Below are positions 51,963 to 62,250 of a stretch of 64,000 nucleotides of DNA, piece after piece. Both the position numbers and the translations under genes were made by a program. Origin of the DNA: Sympetrum striolatum (taxonomy: Eukaryota; Arthropoda; Insecta; Odonata; Libellulidae); the NCBI GenBank assembly GCA_947579665.1, contig OX388352.1:32854216-32918215 (forward strand), in the 5' to 3' direction. The notes beneath the pieces are model-generated. The model made no database searches, was not told where the DNA came from, and saw only the letters and a list, made by a program, of their open reading frames with translations. Positions within the stretch are counted from its first letter, which is position 1. Every line of letters begins with the position of its first letter.

Positions 51963-53053
51963 CTGAAGTACAAAATAAAGCACAACAATAAAAATGCTAC
52001 ATATTTAAAAAGGAAATAACGCTAAAATTTTCACAGGTTGAAATGTAATAAAAAGAACTTTATTACCATAACTGATAAGATTGAGAAGTCAAACTAATCT
52101 AAAAGGAAAAAAATACTTAACCCTGCAGACATTTGTTCATTATAATATATTTAATTTTCTAAACTAAATCATCAACTTGTGACCGATCAAGTACACTATG
52201 CCTATCCTTGAGATAAAATCATATCCTCCAACTTTTGATGCAAGCAAGAATGTGTTATAAAGAAAAATTAAGAAAACTATAACATAATAGTATTTTTAAA
52301 AGAACTTCCACATCTTAGGTCATTTTACACATTTAACCTTTAGATGCTCAAGGAGAATAACTTAAGCCAATAAATCAGCTCCTTGAGCATTTATGAGATA
52401 CTAACCCACTAGGAATTGAACTGGGAAACTACTTTTACGGAAGAAAGTCATATTACCTACTACACAATCAGTTAATTGTGACAATTTTGCCTCCTACAAA
52501 AATGCAGTACATACTTCATCAAGATATGTTTTTTTTTTAAGTTTTGAAATATACATATTCAAAACAGTTATATTCTTACCCTTTTAAGTATTTCTATAAT
52601 ACCCTATTACACTTATATTACACTAATTCCAGCCTGACCTCATAAACAGAGAGAATGAAATAGGTCAATAATTATGTTCATAGAGTATTTTAAGTTTTAC
52701 TTTGAAATGATAACATTTATGGGAGAAATAATGGATTTCAAAATATGTATAAAAATATTTTGACTAGCAGATGGCATAAATAATATAGAAAATTTTAAAT
52801 CCTAACACATGGAATTGAGCAGGCAAAGATTAAAAAGTAAACAGAGTGAATAATACAAAAATTAATGAAAATAGCAAAAAATATAGAGAAACGCCATCAA
52901 ATCGATACTAAAAGAAGCTCATGAGCTGAAATGATTCTTTAGAATATACATAAAAAGTACATTTTATGCCCATCTGTCTCTATATTCCGAGAGAAAAAAT
53001 TACACATTTACTATGCTGATTTTGATAGATTATTGAAACAGATAAAAGCTCAC

Positions 53054-53275
53054 CTTAAAAGCTTTGAAGCCAAAATAAAAAGACCTCTGTAAGGAGGACA
53101 CTCAAAATAGCGGATCCCTTCAACCATTCCATCATGACGGTCACTTGCCTCTTTCTCTAGTTCAATTCCAACCCAATAACCAGAAGCAAATTCTGTTTTA
53201 CCAATGAACCTGATTATTCCAATTTGAGTTTTGTTATTTCTATTAAAAGGAACTTGGTCACCAACTTTCAGTCCT
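53054..53275 (-). CDS. CLIP-like exon 8, second CAP-Gly
   Basis: The frame reads GLKVGDQVPFNRNNKTQIG, IIRFIGKTEFASGYWVGIEL, DGMVEGIRYFECPPYRG and LFILAS, a nearly full CAP-Gly domain. The diagnostic G-K-N-D-G loop reads D-R-H-D-G here, which should weaken binding to EEY/F tails. The donor is GTGAGC. Two acceptors are possible: AATACAG before 53275, which keeps phase with exon 7, and the stronger TTATTTGCAG before 53300, which would need an unrecognised extra exon. Confidence 0.82.
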
Positions 53276-53337
53276 CTGTATTCATAACCCTCAATGATTC
53301 CTGCAAATAAAGTAATAATGAAACTGAAAGAAGATAT

Positions 53338-53365
53338 GTGGGTGTGTGTGTGTGTGTATATATAT
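53338..53365. repeat. (TG)n/(TA)n microsatellite
   Basis: GTGTGTGTGTGTGTGT followed by TATATATAT in the intron between exons 7 and 8. Confidence 0.95.
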
Positions 53366-54840
53366 TGTTGTACTTAATGGAGAGTATGCAGAACATAGAA
53401 GTGAAAGAGCCAAGAAAATGTAGCAACTGCAGTTATGAGAATCAGAGATTTGAGAAGTTAGTCTACGGATAAAGAGACAGTTTATCACATTCAAAATTTA
53501 AAGCTAGTACCAAGAGAGTTGTGACAAACAGGGTTACTACAGACCAGATATGAAGAATATCTAGTACTTTTCCAAGCCAAAAAATTTATTTTTCCCGGTT
53601 GAATTATCTGTTCTATAAAAAGTGGGTATTTTAAAGATGGTGCAAGTAAAGGATCACAATTAATGCATCCATGCAAAATAATATGAATAGTAGAGAAATA
53701 GATGAAAAACAGGCCAGTTTTGAATCTTCTATTAAAGCATAAAATAAGTAGGATAAATAATAAAGGATATTCATAGTTAAGATCGCAACTAATCTGATAG
53801 ACACAAAAACTGTATAAGTTTACAAGCCTATGATGGAGCATGAAGGAGGAGTCTGTTAAAAGTATAATTGAAATTTAATAGGAACTATGTAAGTTCATAT
53901 AATATCACATTTCACAAATAATTAAATATATTCTTAGGTACATACAAAATCAAGTTACATCCTACTACCTTTATTCAATTTAACTTTTTTAGGAAGAAAC
54001 AAATTCTCTTCAATTTAAATCATTAACAATTCCTGGATTTCCTGTATACCTTGGCCTCTCAATGACAAAAGTCTTCACAACATCAAATAAGCCTATTGAA
54101 TGAAAAATAATGCAAAGTTTGAGACCTAGTACTCCCAAAAAAATATATATGGGGACTCAATGGATTAAAGATCCTGATGCTCATTCCTTTTGATTAACTG
54201 ACTCATGCTGAAGGTTATTATGAGTTGGGAGTGCCTATCAAGTAATAATCTGTACAGAATCTGAGGGGAATAAAATATTCCATCTTCCTCAAAATTAGTG
54301 CATAGGAATACAAATTGAATGTTTACTCTAGGGGCATATAATTCTAGGTAAAGACAAAAAAGAGCTCCAGTGCTTCATTTAGGCAAGGTAACAGAAGCAC
54401 AACAAAAGCCAAAATACCAAAAGGAAGTGCATAAAAGAGAACAGTTCAATTATTGAAAATTGCCATATTTTGACTTGGGAAAACAAACTTTTGCTGGTTA
54501 ATTTGGCTACTATCTCAATTTCCATGACTTTTTCAGATATGTAGCAACCCTGGAAAAAGATCCACAATCTCATAACAAAATTCTCCTTTCTTTAGCCAAC
54601 AAGATGATAAAACCCTGTTTCTTAAATTACCATATTGGTAAAATTCAACTTCCAAATGCAGAATTTATAGTTGCTCGATGAAATTCTTAGTTACTGCCTT
54701 CATTCATAGCTAACAAAGAATATCTTTCAAAATGGAAATAGATGCACAATAATGGAAATAGATTAATATTTATGGTTCATAAAATGAAAGTAGTTAGATA
54801 CTAATAAAATCACTTCCTTTCAAAAAATTACACAAGTCAC

Positions 54841-54988
54841 CTACCACAGCATACTTTAGATGTTATCCTTGAAACATCCACCTTCCTATGGTTTATTTGA
54901 ACTTTAGAAAGACTTTGGAATGATGTTGATTCCTTAGGACAAGGAATTTTATCAACTGTACAGACTTTGCTGACAGGCACAAATACAC
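54841..54988 (-). CDS. CLIP-like exon 7, end of first CAP-Gly and linker
   Basis: The acceptor CCTTATTTTTAG joins exon 6 in phase 1 to read G-VFVPVSKVCTVDKI, the end of the first CAP-Gly fold. A linker with HRKVDVSRITSKV follows, similar to the KIDVAHVTSKV segment of CLIP4. The donor is GTGACT after two bases of a codon. Confidence 0.85.
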
Positions 54989-55939
54989 CTAAAAATAAGG
55001 AATTGTACTGTAGTTATAATGAAGTGCTATACTTGGATATTTAAAAGAATATAATAATTCATGTGTATAGATTAAATTAAATTAAAATTATAGTTGAACC
55101 TTGTACACTAATTTAATTACCATATTCTACAGCATATAAAATGCAATACAGTAGGCCTCACAGAAAATGAAAAATTTTCTCACTGTGCACAACACTGCAA
55201 CAACTTAAGATCTTCCTTTCAGCTGTTACATTTTAGAAAAATCAAACAGATGGCACAATAATTGATAAGATTACAAAAAATGTAATTATTTTAAAAAATA
55301 TTTAACCTAATATACGACTACAGGTGAAAATCCAATTTAAAATTGAATAATGAATATTATATATAGTATTATATAAGTAAATACAATTTATGTAAATATA
55401 AAGTCAAGGTAGGTATTCCTGACCAATTGGAGTAAAAAAATAGGATTCAGTGTTGAACTTTAACCCATTGAGGTAGTAATATTATCATAAAAGATGAAGA
55501 AAATCTTTAAAGCTGTAAAATATGGTAGTTTTTGACAACTGTTTGGCATCTGAAATGTTCATAAGCAAGGTGAGTCATAGGAATCAATGGAGAGTAATCC
55601 ATTCCTGGGCTCAAAATGATTATTTATGAAAACGTTTGCTCTATGAATTTGAGTATATTTCATTCCACATACTACCACATTACTACTATTACTCTAATAG
55701 TGAATACCCCATGAGCTTCTCAAATAGTACACGAAGCCATATTATGCCAGACCACAACCAATAACACTGCACTGTGAAACAGGTAGATAATGTGTAATAA
55801 ATATTTACATGGTTTTTAATTTTTTTTAATTTAAACCAGTTAAGTAAGAAATTAGTTTCTATCACAGACTTCAAACCTAGCAGAAAACCTTTGTTAACAA
55901 CTAGTATGCTCATTGCTAGATACATTGCTCCTTGCCAAA

Positions 55940-56194
55940 CAGTGGTGTTGAGGAGCGGGAATGCGTATGAAGCATTCCCACACTGGTTTTCCACAGTAAA
56001 AAAATAGCCAATTTATTGCTGAATATTGATTTGGTATAAAGGACTCAGCATTATTCAGCGAGCTCAGATACATTCTAATTTTATGCTTTTGGCTATTGTA
56101 GGCATTCTAGGAAATCATATAAATATGACTCTCTTTATAATTCAACAAATAAATTTAGCGTTCCCACACTGGAAAATTTGCCACTATACCACTG
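55940..56194. mobile_element. small hAT-like MITE in intron 6
   Basis: 255 bp with ends CAGTGGTGTTGAGG and, from the other side, CAGTGGTATAGTGG (11 of 14 identical). It is flanked by 8-bp near-identical duplications TTGCCAAA (55932-55939) and TTGACAAA (56195-56202). CAGTGGT ends and an 8-bp duplication fit the hAT superfamily. Inside are a GGGAATGC/GCATTCCC hairpin (55957-55979) and two CCACACTGG motifs. There is no transposase, and open frames across it on both strands have no domain. Confidence 0.7.
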
Positions 56195-56742
56195 TTGACA
56201 AAGATGCTCTTTGTTCAGAAATGGACTTCTTTAGGATTAGAGACATTGATCAATTAAGGATCCACTGCAATTTATATAATTCATCCCTGATATGATTATT
56301 ATTTATAAGAAATATTAAGGATGTGGTTTATATTATACAATAAGCTTATGCAGTGTTTTTTATCTATAAAATCAGTCAACAGCAAAAAAAGAAATGAAAA
56401 CAACAGAGAAATATAAAATTAAATAAACCTTATTCAAATATCATAGTCAAATAAATCCTGAGTGAAATATATCAATGTTATGAAGAAGTATGATATTTTT
56501 AAGATATATTTGAAAACAAGAGTATTACAATATCAGAACAGGATAAAAATATTATACTGAAAATAAACTTTAAACGTATGTAAAGCTCTTTATGGTCAAT
56601 ACTTAACAGGATAAAACCAGCTAAGACACAGGAGGAGACTAGTTTGTTTTCATATAAAAAATTGAATGCCCTATTTATTAGCACTTGATGCATTACATAA
56701 AATGCTAAATCACTTTAAATAAGTCTGCCTAGAAACATTTAC

Positions 56743-56864
56743 CCTTGTTAGGTGGACACTTAAAATATGTCACTCCATGTACTGAGCCATCATTTCTTCC
56801 TTGGCTATCATGGAGTTCAACACCAGCCCATAATCCAGAAGCAAATTCAGTAGTGCCACAGAAT
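56743..56864 (-). CDS. CLIP-like exon 6, core of first CAP-Gly
   Basis: Acceptor TATTAATGCAG, donor GTAAATG, phases continuous with exons 5 and 7. It reads FCGTTEFASGLWAGVEL, GRNDGSVHGVTYFKCPP and NKG. The G-R-N-D-G loop is close to the canonical G-K-N-D-G that contacts the acidic aromatic tails of tubulin and EB proteins. No damage is visible in this exon. Confidence 0.93.
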
Positions 56865-57808
56865 CTGCATTAATACAAGAATATTAACAGAAATATTCAT
56901 TCCATTAGCATAGCTAAAAGATATTTCAATTGCCTTTCTAATAAATGGAAAATTCCTTAAAAATAGTAGATGAATTTCAATATGAACTGAACTATTTATA
57001 GTAGTTGCCCTGCGTAAACATTTTGCTCACAAGTGAATGCAATGCAAAATGCAAGAAAGCAGTACCAATATATTTTCAACGAGGTAAGGAACACAGGTAT
57101 GTTTACATACAAAACATTGTTATCAAAAAGTTAAAAGTAAAATTTGTACACAAAGAAACATCAGTCTTATAAAACCTCCTAAAACACAACATGATACCAG
57201 TCTGAAATTTTGATCTAAAATAATTCCAGGTAATAATAATTAATAAATATGCCATGGAATTCAGAATAGGAAAAATGTATAATAAGTTTACTTTTTACGT
57301 GATTCTACACCTTACTTCTTTAATAAATTTTTATTCAAAGTTATAAGAGTACAAGTCCTTGATAATCTTCATCATTATAAAGGCTCAAGATAATAGGTTT
57401 TGATGGGTGACTTAGAGTTGAATTTAATGAATTTTAAGTTTAAGTTGAATTGTTTGGTTTGAGATTGGCCACCATAAATTTAAAATCTCATAAACAACAT
57501 GCAAAAATCACTATTTTTTAACTTATGACTTCAATGATTGAATGATTTTTGTGCATCAGCAAAATTTAATCAAAAACTTTGATTTTAAATCATAAATTGG
57601 CAATGCTGAGTATTTTATATTCAGATTTGTGAGAACCTCAGGAAAATTTTTGAATGCCCTTACGATATATATCTGTTTGGACAAATGTCTTTACAGCTTA
57701 CTACCGATAATTAACTTATGTCAGTACACTGAAGGCATAATAAATGTGAATCAGCTCATTTTAAAGCATGATGGGATTGATGACATCAGAGATGGGCAAT
57801 CATTCAAC

Positions 57809-57811
<3 letters not shown>

Positions 57812-57849
<38 letters not shown>
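57812..57849. repeat. (TA)n microsatellite
   Basis: 38 bp of alternating TA in the intron between exons 5 and 6. Confidence 0.98.
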
Positions 57850-57854
<5 letters not shown>

Positions 57855-57915
57855 AAATAAATAGAGGGAGCTTTATGGTTATGACCTAGTGGATAAAAAT
57901 TCATATTATTCTCAC

Positions 57916-58132
57916 CTTAAAGTTCCAATCTTACATCCATCAATAATTACTTCATCGTTTATTTCTAGATTCAATGCCCGTAGTACAGTTTTGCCAGAGA
58001 TGGTGTTACTCTTTGCATTTTTTGTGGATTCAGCCAAACTCTGAGAATTATCGGTGAGGGGTTTTTTCATTTTAATTATTTTATCTTGTACATCAGGTAA
58101 GATACAAAATGATGATACCTCTGGAATGTATT
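57916..58132 (-). CDS. CLIP-like exon 5, linker and start of first CAP-Gly
   Basis: The acceptor TTTTTCAG joins exon 4 in phase 1 to read RTPYE-YIPEVSSF, the expected end of the ankyrin region. Then come a linker (PDVQDKIIKMKKPL, SLAESTKNAKS) and the first CAP-Gly strands (LRALNLEINDEVIIDGCKIG). The donor is GTGAGAA. An ATG at KIIKMKK (near 58069) lies downstream of both premature stops and could start a CAP-Gly-only protein. Confidence 0.88.
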
Positions 58133-58793
58133 CTGAAAAATTAAGAGAATAAAAAATCAATGCGTTGTCCTAATGCAAGATAATTATTTCAATATTTTTA
58201 GTTAGTGTATGATTGATTGATGTGTGATTGATATGATCTCTACTTGATTTCATTTCCTTATTAAAGAAATGATATGGCAATAGTCATGGAGACTACTTTC
58301 CTCAATATGTTCTACAAACTAATTGAGAATCTCATTTATCTTCATGATTTAAATCATTGCTTATGAGAAAACTTGACAAAATTGAATTTGATTTTATATT
58401 TTAATCTGCTAGGATTCAAATCATGGATAACAACTAGCCAAAAATAATAATGATATGCTCTATATATTAGTAACTTTATTAAGATAACAGTGCCCTCAAA
58501 AAACCAGCATTAAAATTGAAATTAAATATGCATTTTAGAACTAATAAAGTGGAAGTTTCATAACATTGAATTTTTAAAGTAGCTGCAAATATTTATTTGG
58601 AGCTGGATGATTAAAATTTGCATTATTTTAGATTCTTCAGCATTGACCCTTCTGGTTGATGACAGTTTTGCCCACCATCATTAAGGCATCTTTGGATGCT
58701 TTTTACTGCAAGTACGCCATTTGAACCATGAAATATATTCGTCAACTATTTCAACAAGAAAGTGAAAAGCACATTTGGAGAAGGATAAATTAC

Positions 58794-58943
58794 CATATGG
58801 GGTTCTTGAAAAATTATCCTTTGCATTGACATCTGCATTTTACTCCAATAAAGTCTGAGCTGCTTCTAGACATAGATTCTTGGCTGCAATATGTAAAGCT
58901 GTGCAACCATCATAATTTGGACACTGGATATTAACGTTCAGGT
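58794..58943 (-). CDS. CLIP-like exon 4, ankyrin repeat with internal TAA
   Basis: Acceptor TTTTACATTTCAG, donor GTAATTT. It reads DLNVNIQCPNYDGCTALHIA, AKNLCLEAAQTLLE, then TAA at 58840-58842, then NADVNAKDNFSRTPY in the same frame. The family has glutamine or histidine at the stop position (LLEQGAN in CLIP4), so a single C-to-T change would explain it. Ankyrin consensus continues on both sides of the stop, so this is the true frame. Confidence 0.87.
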
Positions 58944-59023
58944 CTGAAATGTAAAATAGTGACTAAAAACTATTAGGGAATTCAAAAACGTTTGATATGA
59001 AAATGGTCCTTAATGATGGGTAC

Positions 59024-59156
59024 CTTTGCATTCTTGCAAGATAAATCTTAGAATTGGTGCAACATCAAAGTGAGTAGCATAATGCAAAGCATTCATATCC
59101 GTCCAACGGCATCTGAGATGGACATTAGCACCTTTTTCAATAAGCATTTTGACAAC
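59024..59156 (-). CDS. CLIP-like exon 3, ankyrin repeat
   Basis: Acceptor TTAATTTTTCAG, donor GTACCC. It reads VVKMLIEKGANVHLRCRWTD, MNALHYATHFDVAPILRFIL and QECK. The RWTDMNALHYA block is highly characteristic of CLIP3/CLIP4 ankyrin repeats. No damage is visible. Confidence 0.93.
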
Positions 59157-59238
59157 CTGAAAAATTAACCAAAATAAAAGCCGTATGATTCGTTTAGAAA
59201 GAAATAAAATCTTTTGGTGTGTTTTCGAATCAATTAAC

Positions 59239-59355
59239 CTTAAGAGCCGAATTAACATCTCCCACTGCAGCTACTCCAGCTTTACAAGAATACTGTAGCA
59301 ATGTCATATCTGTTAAACCGTCGAGGTCATCAATATGAGCTCCCCGGCTTAAAAT
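59239..59355 (-). CDS. CLIP-like exon 2, ankyrin repeat
   Basis: Acceptor CTGGCGCAG, donor GTTAATT. Phase 0 reads ILSRGAHIDDLDGLTDMTLL, QYSCKAGVAAVGDVNSALK. The L-H-Y of the family is L-Q-Y here, replacing a usually conserved histidine. Otherwise intact. Confidence 0.92.
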
Positions 59356-59486
59356 CTGCGCCAGGAATTTACAAAATTATTTTAAGTTTTACAAACAATC
59401 AACTGCTGAGTAAAAGAACAGCGGTGAATAGTAAAACAAACAGCATTTAATCTCACATGAATGTGTCACCGTGATTAAAAACATAC

Positions 59487-59786
59487 CTCACTGACAAAGA
59501 GCTCTATATTCTTCTGAGTTTGAGGGACCCATTGTCTCATGATAGCAAATATTTCTGAAATCGCTGTCCTTGGATTTTTCACTATTTCTTGGCACCACGG
59601 TCAGCTCGGATCGAACAATGCTAAGTCAGACTGGCGACAATCCAAACAGAGTGGTGGATCAACAGGTGGGCGAGACATAGCTGATCTACGATCGGTGGTA
59701 TCTAATACTACATGACCATTCATTTTGCAGGTCTTTGACATGGAGACTTCCAAAATTGAAATTAAAGTAACATAAGTATCAACCAT
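59487..59786 (-). CDS. CLIP-like exon 1, N-terminal domain with internal TGA
   Basis: The first ATG after an upstream in-frame TGA is at 59786 (MVDTYVTLISILEVSMSKT). The frame runs to LCLDCRQSDLALFDPS, meets TGA at 59601-59603, and continues as PWCQEIVKNPRTAISEIFAI and MRQWVPQTQKNIELFVSE to the donor GTATGTT. Family members read F-D-P-N/S then three residues then C-Q-E across this point, so the TGA lies inside a single conserved exon. An internal ATG (MRQWVP) follows the stop. Confidence 0.85.
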
Positions 59787-59849
59787 GTTACGTTCATGTC
59801 AATGAAGGTAAAACAAAAATAGGGTAAATTTCTAGTTTCACACAGTCAG

Positions 59850-60312
59850 CCTTTTTTTTTTTTTCTCAAGTGGTTTCGGCCCGATTTCGACGATATTTTG
59901 GTGGGAGACACTTGAAACATTGCGGCATATTATAGTAATTTTAGACAATCTTAACGTGCTATATTTACTGAAATATTGGTGTTTTAGTGAGCGAAGTACC
60001 GAAATGGCGTCCGGAGACCCTGTTTTCGTAGCTATTTCCGTGGTTTTGACGCCAGGTGGAGCGGTCATCACCGAGTTTCAACTCTCTTAAATTGCCTTGA
60101 AAATGCGCAATTTTTTTTCTCAAGTGGTTAACGTCAGAAATATACGAAATTTCACGTGGAGGAACTTGAAAAATTGGTAACATAACTAACGATGAAATAC
60201 TGCTTTCCTTTATAATCTGACCTTTTTTTTCTCAAGTGGTTCTTGTCCGAATTATACGAAATTTCACGGGGATGCACTTGAAAAATAGGTAAGCTAAAAA
60301 ACGATGAAGTAC
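59850..60312. repeat. CTCAAGTGGTT / CACTTGAAA repeat units
   Basis: Three units each start with a T-run and CTCAAGTGGTT (59865, 60119, 60231) and reach CACTTGAAA or ACTTGAAAAATTGGTAA about 50 bp later. The last two are a tandem duplication about 112 bp apart sharing ATACGAAATTTCACG. The first unit, extended to about 60090, has a diverged relative outside the element at about 63090-63245. Confidence 0.8.
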
Positions 60313-60429
60313 TGCTTTTTAAGCCACAATGATAATCTAAATCAACAACAATATGCTATGCACAACATATAATATCGAGTTAATATGAATATTCCTCGCA
60401 TAATTATCTTCTTATACGTTGTTCGCATT

Positions 60430-61240
60430 ACATAAATATATATGTCGAAACACCTTGGAAACCAATTTAGCTTGCAAACCTATTATAGCTTGCAATCCGA
60501 ACGGGAGGGTTACTATCTTTTTCTTAACACAAAGCAGCATTTGCTCCAAAAGAACACTGCATTTTCTTTCGATTTAAAAGATCACGGTAATTACGTAAGA
60601 AAAATAACACGGAAGAAACACAAAAAAAGGTAATAGGAATAGATTAGCAAATAGCATCTTAGTGATGTAATTGGGAGTTCTGAAAAGAACAATTTTAAGC
60701 ATAATGAAGAAATAATAATAGGTAAACGGAAGGGGAAGGGTTGATGGAATGGCAAGGGGGTGGTGGTTATGGGAGGGATGGAGGCTTAGGAGGGAACACC
60801 TTCGAAACAGCCGTGAAGAAGTTATGTAAACGAAGACCCCCTTCGACGGTTTTCCGCAAAGAATATTTCCCCCCCAGAAATGCGTGGAAGGAGCATGCCT
60901 GCGACGACGACGTTTGTTCTAAGGCACGAATTTCGCAACCTAGGTGCCATATAACGCCCTAATCCTCGGAAGGAGGGAAGGGATAGTTGAGACCCTTGAG
61001 ATTGAAAAGACCGTCCGTCGGTCGCCCACGCGCCAGGAAAGGGAGTCGCTTTCCCAACCTTCCCCCTTTCGTACATGTTACCGTTAAATGTAAGATTGTA
61101 ATGAGAGAGAGTGTTTTTGTGACAAAGGTTGCTTTGTGTTAAGAAAAAGATAGTAACCCTCACGTTCGGCTTGCAAGCTATAGTTGGTTTGCAAGCTAAG
61201 TAGGCTTCCAAGGTTTTTAATAGAGATATTTATTACGATA
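60430..61240. repeat. ~0.8-kb fold-back inside the TIR element
   Basis: The left arm (about 60430-60560, with ACCTTGGAAACCAATTTAGC and GGGTTACTATCTTTTTCTTA) is the imperfect reverse complement of about 61110-61240 (TAAGAAAAAGATAGTAACCC and GCTTCCAAGG). Pairing resumes further in: GAAGGGGAAGGGTTG near 60728 against CCAACCTTCCCCC near 61057. The loop is a GC-richer segment with no coding signal. The transcript could fold into a long hairpin. It may be an older fold-back transposon nested in the element. Confidence 0.82.
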
Positions 61241-61251
61241 AACAAGTAAAT

Positions 61252-62250
61252 CAGACAATATTTACCTCATTCCCCCCTTCATTTTTGCTCAAAAAAGTCC
61301 GTCATCCAGTTTAAGATTACGAAATAACAATCAAATCAAACGAAATTTCCCTCACTCCCCCACCCATTTTCGCTGTAAGAATCCCGTAATAGAGTAGAAA
61401 ATTACGAAAAACTAAGCTATTTCGACAATATTTATCTAAGTACCCCCACCCTTTTTGATCAAAAAAGGTCGTAATCGAGTTGAAAATTACGAAAAAATAA
61501 ACAAATAAGTCAATATTTACCTCACTCCCCCCACCCTTTTCGATCAAAAAAGCCCGCAATCGAGTAGAAAATTACGAAAAAAACAACCAAATCAGTCAAT
61601 ATTTACCACACTCCCCCCACCCTTTTTGATAAAAAAGCACGTAATGGAGTGGAAAATTACGAAAAAACAAGCAAATCAGTCAATATTTACCTCACTCCCC
61701 CCACCCTTTTTGCTCAAAAAAGCCCACAATGGAGTTGAAAATTACGAAAAAACAAGCAAATCAGACAAATTTTACCTCACTCCCCCCACCCTTTTTGCTC
61801 AAAAAAGCCCACAATCGAGTTGAAAATTACGAAAAAACAAGCAAATCAGTCAATATTTACCTCACTCCCCCCACCCTTTTTGCTCAAAAAAGCCCACAAT
61901 CGAGTTGAAAATTACGAAAAAACAAGGTAATCAGACAAAATTTACCTCACTCCCCCCACCCTTTTTGCTCAAAAAAGCCCACAATCGAGTTGAAAATTAC
62001 GAAAAAACAAGCTAATCAGACAAAATTTACCTCACTCCCCCACCCCTTTTCGGTTAAAAAAGTCCGAAATCGAGTCAAAAATTGACAAAAAACAGGTCAA
62101 TCAATCGTACATTACACCCACCCAGCACCCCTTTTCACTCAAGGAAGCCCGTAACCGAGTCTAAAATTAACAAAAAACAGGTCAATCAATCGTACATTAT
62201 ACCCACCCAGCACCCCTTTTCACTCAAGGAAGCCCGTAAGCGAGTAGGGA
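61252..62250. repeat. 85-bp tandem repeat array
   Basis: Ten units begin with a CAATATTTAC-like motif at 61256, 61341, 61426, 61511, 61597, 61681, 61766, 61851, 61936 and 62021. Two divergent units follow, containing GGTCAATCAATCGTACATTA. Each unit holds CTCACTCCCCCCACCC, a near-palindrome around TTTTTGATCAAAAAA or its TTTTTGCTC variant, and GAAAATTACGAAAAAACAAG. Open frames through it are by-products of the repeat. Confidence 0.95.

Larger units (their letters stand above)
51514..59786 (-). pseudogene. CLIP4: CLIP3/CLIP4-type ankyrin/CAP-Gly gene with two internal stops
   Basis: Ten exons on the minus strand encode an N-terminal domain, ankyrin repeats (exons 2-4) and three CAP-Gly domains (exons 5-6, 8, 9-10) joined by serine/basic linkers. 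This is the order of vertebrate CLIP4; CLIP3 has two CAP-Gly domains. Family hallmarks are RQWVPQTQKNIE, DGLTDMTLL, RWTDMNALHYA, FCGTTEFASGLWAGVEL and GRNDGSV. CAP-Gly domains bind tubulin or EB C-terminal tails at microtubule ends. All internal junctions are GT-AG with matching phase, except the choice at exon 8. However, an in-frame TGA (59601-59603) and TAA (58840-58842) fall inside otherwise conserved exons, and the third CAP-Gly domain is cut off. The locus may be a decaying duplicate or may be expressed only as a shorter product. A 2.69-kb transposon lies 37 bp upstream of the first ATG. Confidence 0.85.

Noticed and set aside
54067..54112. A candidate mini-exon between exons 7 and 8 with plausible AG and GT borders.
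   Set aside because: In the phase left by exon 7 it contains a stop, and in the other phase it does not connect to exon 8.
55689..56295. A minus-strand frame of 101 codons and a plus-strand frame of 89 codons.
   Set aside because: Both lie in intron 6, overlap the hAT-like MITE, and show no recognisable domain.
58620..58740. A short minus-strand frame with a TTGCAG acceptor-like site, considered as an extra exon between exons 4 and 5.
   Set aside because: Exon 4 joins exon 5 directly in phase and gives the expected ankyrin end (RTPYE-YIPE), so this segment is better read as intron.
59601..59603. The in-frame TGA as a selenocysteine codon.
   Set aside because: A second, TAA stop lies in exon 4 of the same gene, the position is not a conserved cysteine in recalled family members, and no SECIS-like element was identified.
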